Assembly (NCBI RefSeq): GCF_002266425.1
Contig: NZ_NPMN01000024.1
Span: 1-64,000, forward strand
Reading direction: 5' to 3'
DNA length: 64,000 nucleotides
Source: Tissierella sp. P1
Lineage (GTDB): Bacteria; Bacillota; Clostridia; Tissierellales; Tissierellaceae
The notes beneath the pieces are model-generated. The model searched no databases. It saw only the letters and a program-made list of their open reading frames with translations, and was not told the DNA's origin. Every line of letters starts with the position of its first letter. The first letter of the stretch is position 1. The position numbers and the translations under genes were made by a program. Below are positions 62,510 through 64,000 of the stretch, piece after piece.

Positions 62510-63898
62510 ATGACAAGACTTAAAGAACTATTTGCTCCCAAAGATTTAACAGAGGGTACGCCTTGGAAGCGAATTACTGAATTCGCGATACCAATGCTTA
62601 TCGGTAATATAGCACAGCAATTTTATAATACTGCTGATTCCATCATCGTCGGTAAATATGTTGGCGATAACGCACTTGCTGCTGTTGGAAGTGCATCCCC
62701 TATATTAAACCTTTTACTCGTACTCTTTGTTGGAATTTCTGTGGGTGCAGGCATAATGGTAGCTCAGTACTTTGGAGCTAAGGATCGAAAAAAACTTTCT
62801 CATACTATTGGTGTATGTATATCTTTGACTGCTATTGCATCAATAATTATTATGGTTATCGGTCCTATTGTTACCCGCCCATTACTTTCTTTTCTCAATA
62901 CACCAGATACCATTATTGATTGGTGTGCAAATTATCTTATTATTTATTTCGTAGGTATTGCAGGCTTTGCTTATTATAATATTTTAGCTGGTGTTCTTCG
63001 TGGTCTTGGTGATTCTCTATCGGCACTTATATTTCTACTTATCTCCACAGTTTTAAACGTAGTGCTTGATATTTGGTTTGTTGCTGGACTTAATATGGGT
63101 GTCCCAGGTGTTGCACTAGCAACTATTATTGCACAAGGAATATCAGCAATACTTTGTATCATTAAACTAATGAAAATGAAAGACAACTTCGACTTGAACT
63201 GGGCAATGCTAAAATTAGACAAGGAGTTTTCCTATAGACTAATAAAACTGGGATTACCATCTGGTCTTACACAGGCAATATTCTCTCTTGCAATGATTGT
63301 TGTACAATCTCTAACTAATAGTTTCGGAGAGATGGTTATAGCTTGCAACGTAATTGTTATGCGTGTGGATGGATTTGCCATGATGCCAAATTTCTCTTTT
63401 GGCAGTGCGATGACAACCTATACTGGACAAAATATAGGGGCAAATAAAATGGATAGAGTGGAAAAGGGAACTAAAGATGGTACTATGATAGCTGTTGGAG
63501 TTTCCACTGTAATAACTATTTTGATTTTAATTTTTGGCAGATATCTTATGGGTGTTTTCACTGATACAGCAGAACTTGTTGATTTAAGTATGCATATGAT
63601 GCGAATCCTAGCAGTAGGTTATATTGCAATGGCTGTAACACAGAGTTTATCAGGAGTTATGCGTGGTGCAGGGGATACAGTTACACCTATGTGGATTTCA
63701 CTAATTACTACAGTTGTTCTTCGTGTTCCTGTGGCTTATGGCATTGCTTACCTTACAAGAAGTGAAGCTTATCCAACAGGACGACCTGAATCCACATTTA
63801 TTTCCCTACTGGTTTCTTGGACAGTTGGAGCAATTATAACTACAATTTTCTATAAAAAAGGCAAATGGCGTAAAAAAGGCTTTGCTAATGAGTTATAG
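62510..63898 (+). CDS. MATE family multidrug efflux transporter
   Basis: This is a 12-helix cation- or proton-driven exporter of 462 residues. The two MatE halves are seen as FAIPMLIGNIAQQFYNTADSIIVGKYVGDNALAAVG near the N terminus and LGLPSGLTQAIFSLAMIVVQSLTNSFG in the middle. LRGLGDSLSALIF and MRGAGDTVTPMWISL are the paired signature loops. AGGAGG precedes the ATG. It is similar to DinF/NorM-type exporters of Firmicutes; drug range cannot be predicted. Confidence 0.94.
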   Translation: MTRLKELFAPKDLTEGTPWKRITEFAIPMLIGNIAQQFYNTADSIIVGKYVGDNALAAVGSASPILNLLLVLFVGISVGAGIMVAQYFGAKDRKKLSHTIGVCISLTAIASIIIMVIGPIVTRPLLSFLNTPDTIIDWCANYLIIYFVGIAGFAYYNILAGVLRGLGDSLSALIFLLISTVLNVVLDIWFVAGLNMGVPGVALATIIAQGISAILCIIKLMKMKDNFDLNWAMLKLDKEFSYRLIKLGLPSGLTQAIFSLAMIVVQSLTNSFGEMVIACNVIVMRVDGFAMMPNFSFGSAMTTYTGQNIGANKMDRVEKGTKDGTMIAVGVSTVITILILIFGRYLMGVFTDTAELVDLSMHMMRILAVGYIAMAVTQSLSGVMRGAGDTVTPMWISLITTVVLRVPVAYGIAYLTRSEAYPTGRPESTFISLLVSWTVGAIITTIFYKKGKWRKKGFANEL

Positions 63899-63903
63899 TA
63901 AGA

Positions 63904-63946
63904 AAAGAATCAATCTCATCTAAATATTAGATGGAATTGATTCTTT
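63904..63946 (+). terminator. Terminator after MATE gene
   Basis: AAAGAATCAAT and ATTGATTCTTT form the outer stem, with CATCTAA/TTAGATG inside, followed by a T-run. It lies 6 bp past the MATE stop. Confidence 0.75.
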
Positions 63947-64000
63947 TTATATTTTTGAAATAATATTAAATTGACAAAAGTCATAGTATTAGATATTATT

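Noticed and set aside
1..64000. Prophage, transposase, integrase or rRNA genes
   Set aside because: No characteristic proteins or RNA sequences were seen anywhere in the window.

Overview
The window is AT-rich, has Shine-Dalgarno sites before most genes, and reads as a chromosome segment of a spore-forming, strictly anaerobic, amino-acid-fermenting Firmicute of the Clostridia/Tissierellia type. The evidence is a complete D-proline reductase (prd) cluster, an NAD-linked selenocysteine formate dehydrogenase cluster, spore genes (cwlD and a collagen-like BclA-type protein), a Fur/PerR-like regulator next to rubrerythrin, and no visible respiratory chain. The species cannot be named from sequence alone.

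Layout. 77-4750: minus-strand molybdenum-cofactor and Tat genes (a molybdopterin-binding protein, moeA, mobB, tatA, tatC). 4160-18910: two paralogous operons, each encoding a Tat-exported selenocysteine-containing molybdopterin oxidoreductase, a TorD-like chaperone and a four-cluster Fe-S subunit; the second also carries its own tatA. Between them lies a sensor operon: polyferredoxin, ABC-type binding protein, histidine kinase and sigma-54 response regulator. Both enzyme operons have a -24/-12 sigma-54 promoter and upstream TGTCA-N3-TGACA sites. 19269-22438: ModE-like regulator and modABC. 22479-30245: mobA, mogA, a selenocysteine formate dehydrogenase, a ferritin-like protein and three NuoG/F/E-like subunits in the arrangement of Hyl-type electron-bifurcating formate dehydrogenases. 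30586-41387: mixed housekeeping and spore genes. 41693-44829: an AraC/GyrI/ABC-2 transporter cassette of different base composition, followed by a fragment of an M23 peptidase gene. 44889-46909: a radical SAM DNA-repair pair under a LexA-like box. 48235-57349: the prd cluster (prdF, E, D, B, a small gene, A, C, then prdR) with its own sigma-54 promoter. 57497-63898: amidohydrolase, uppP, diguanylate cyclase, Fur/PerR, rubrerythrin and a MATE transporter.

How it fits together. Selenium and molybdenum (or tungsten) dominate. Four genes contain an in-frame UGA read as selenocysteine: two Tat-exported oxidoreductases, formate dehydrogenase and PrdB. Metal uptake (ModABC), cofactor assembly (MoeA, MogA, MobA, MobB), export (TatA x2, TatC, TorD x2) and three sigma-54 promoters serve these redox enzymes. 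The least explained part is the twin extracytoplasmic oxidoreductase system. It has no NrfD/PsrC-type membrane anchor, its catalytic subunits carry lipoprotein-like Tat signals, and it appears to be induced by a dedicated binding-protein/kinase/sigma-54 activator set.

Data quality. About ten single-base frameshifts, mostly in short homopolymers, interrupt otherwise intact conserved genes (tatC, the molybdopterin-binding gene, the histidine kinase, the second oxidoreductase signal peptide, hylB, prdA, prdF). They look like sequencing indels more than true gene decay. No tRNA, rRNA, CRISPR array, insertion sequence or prophage was recognised.
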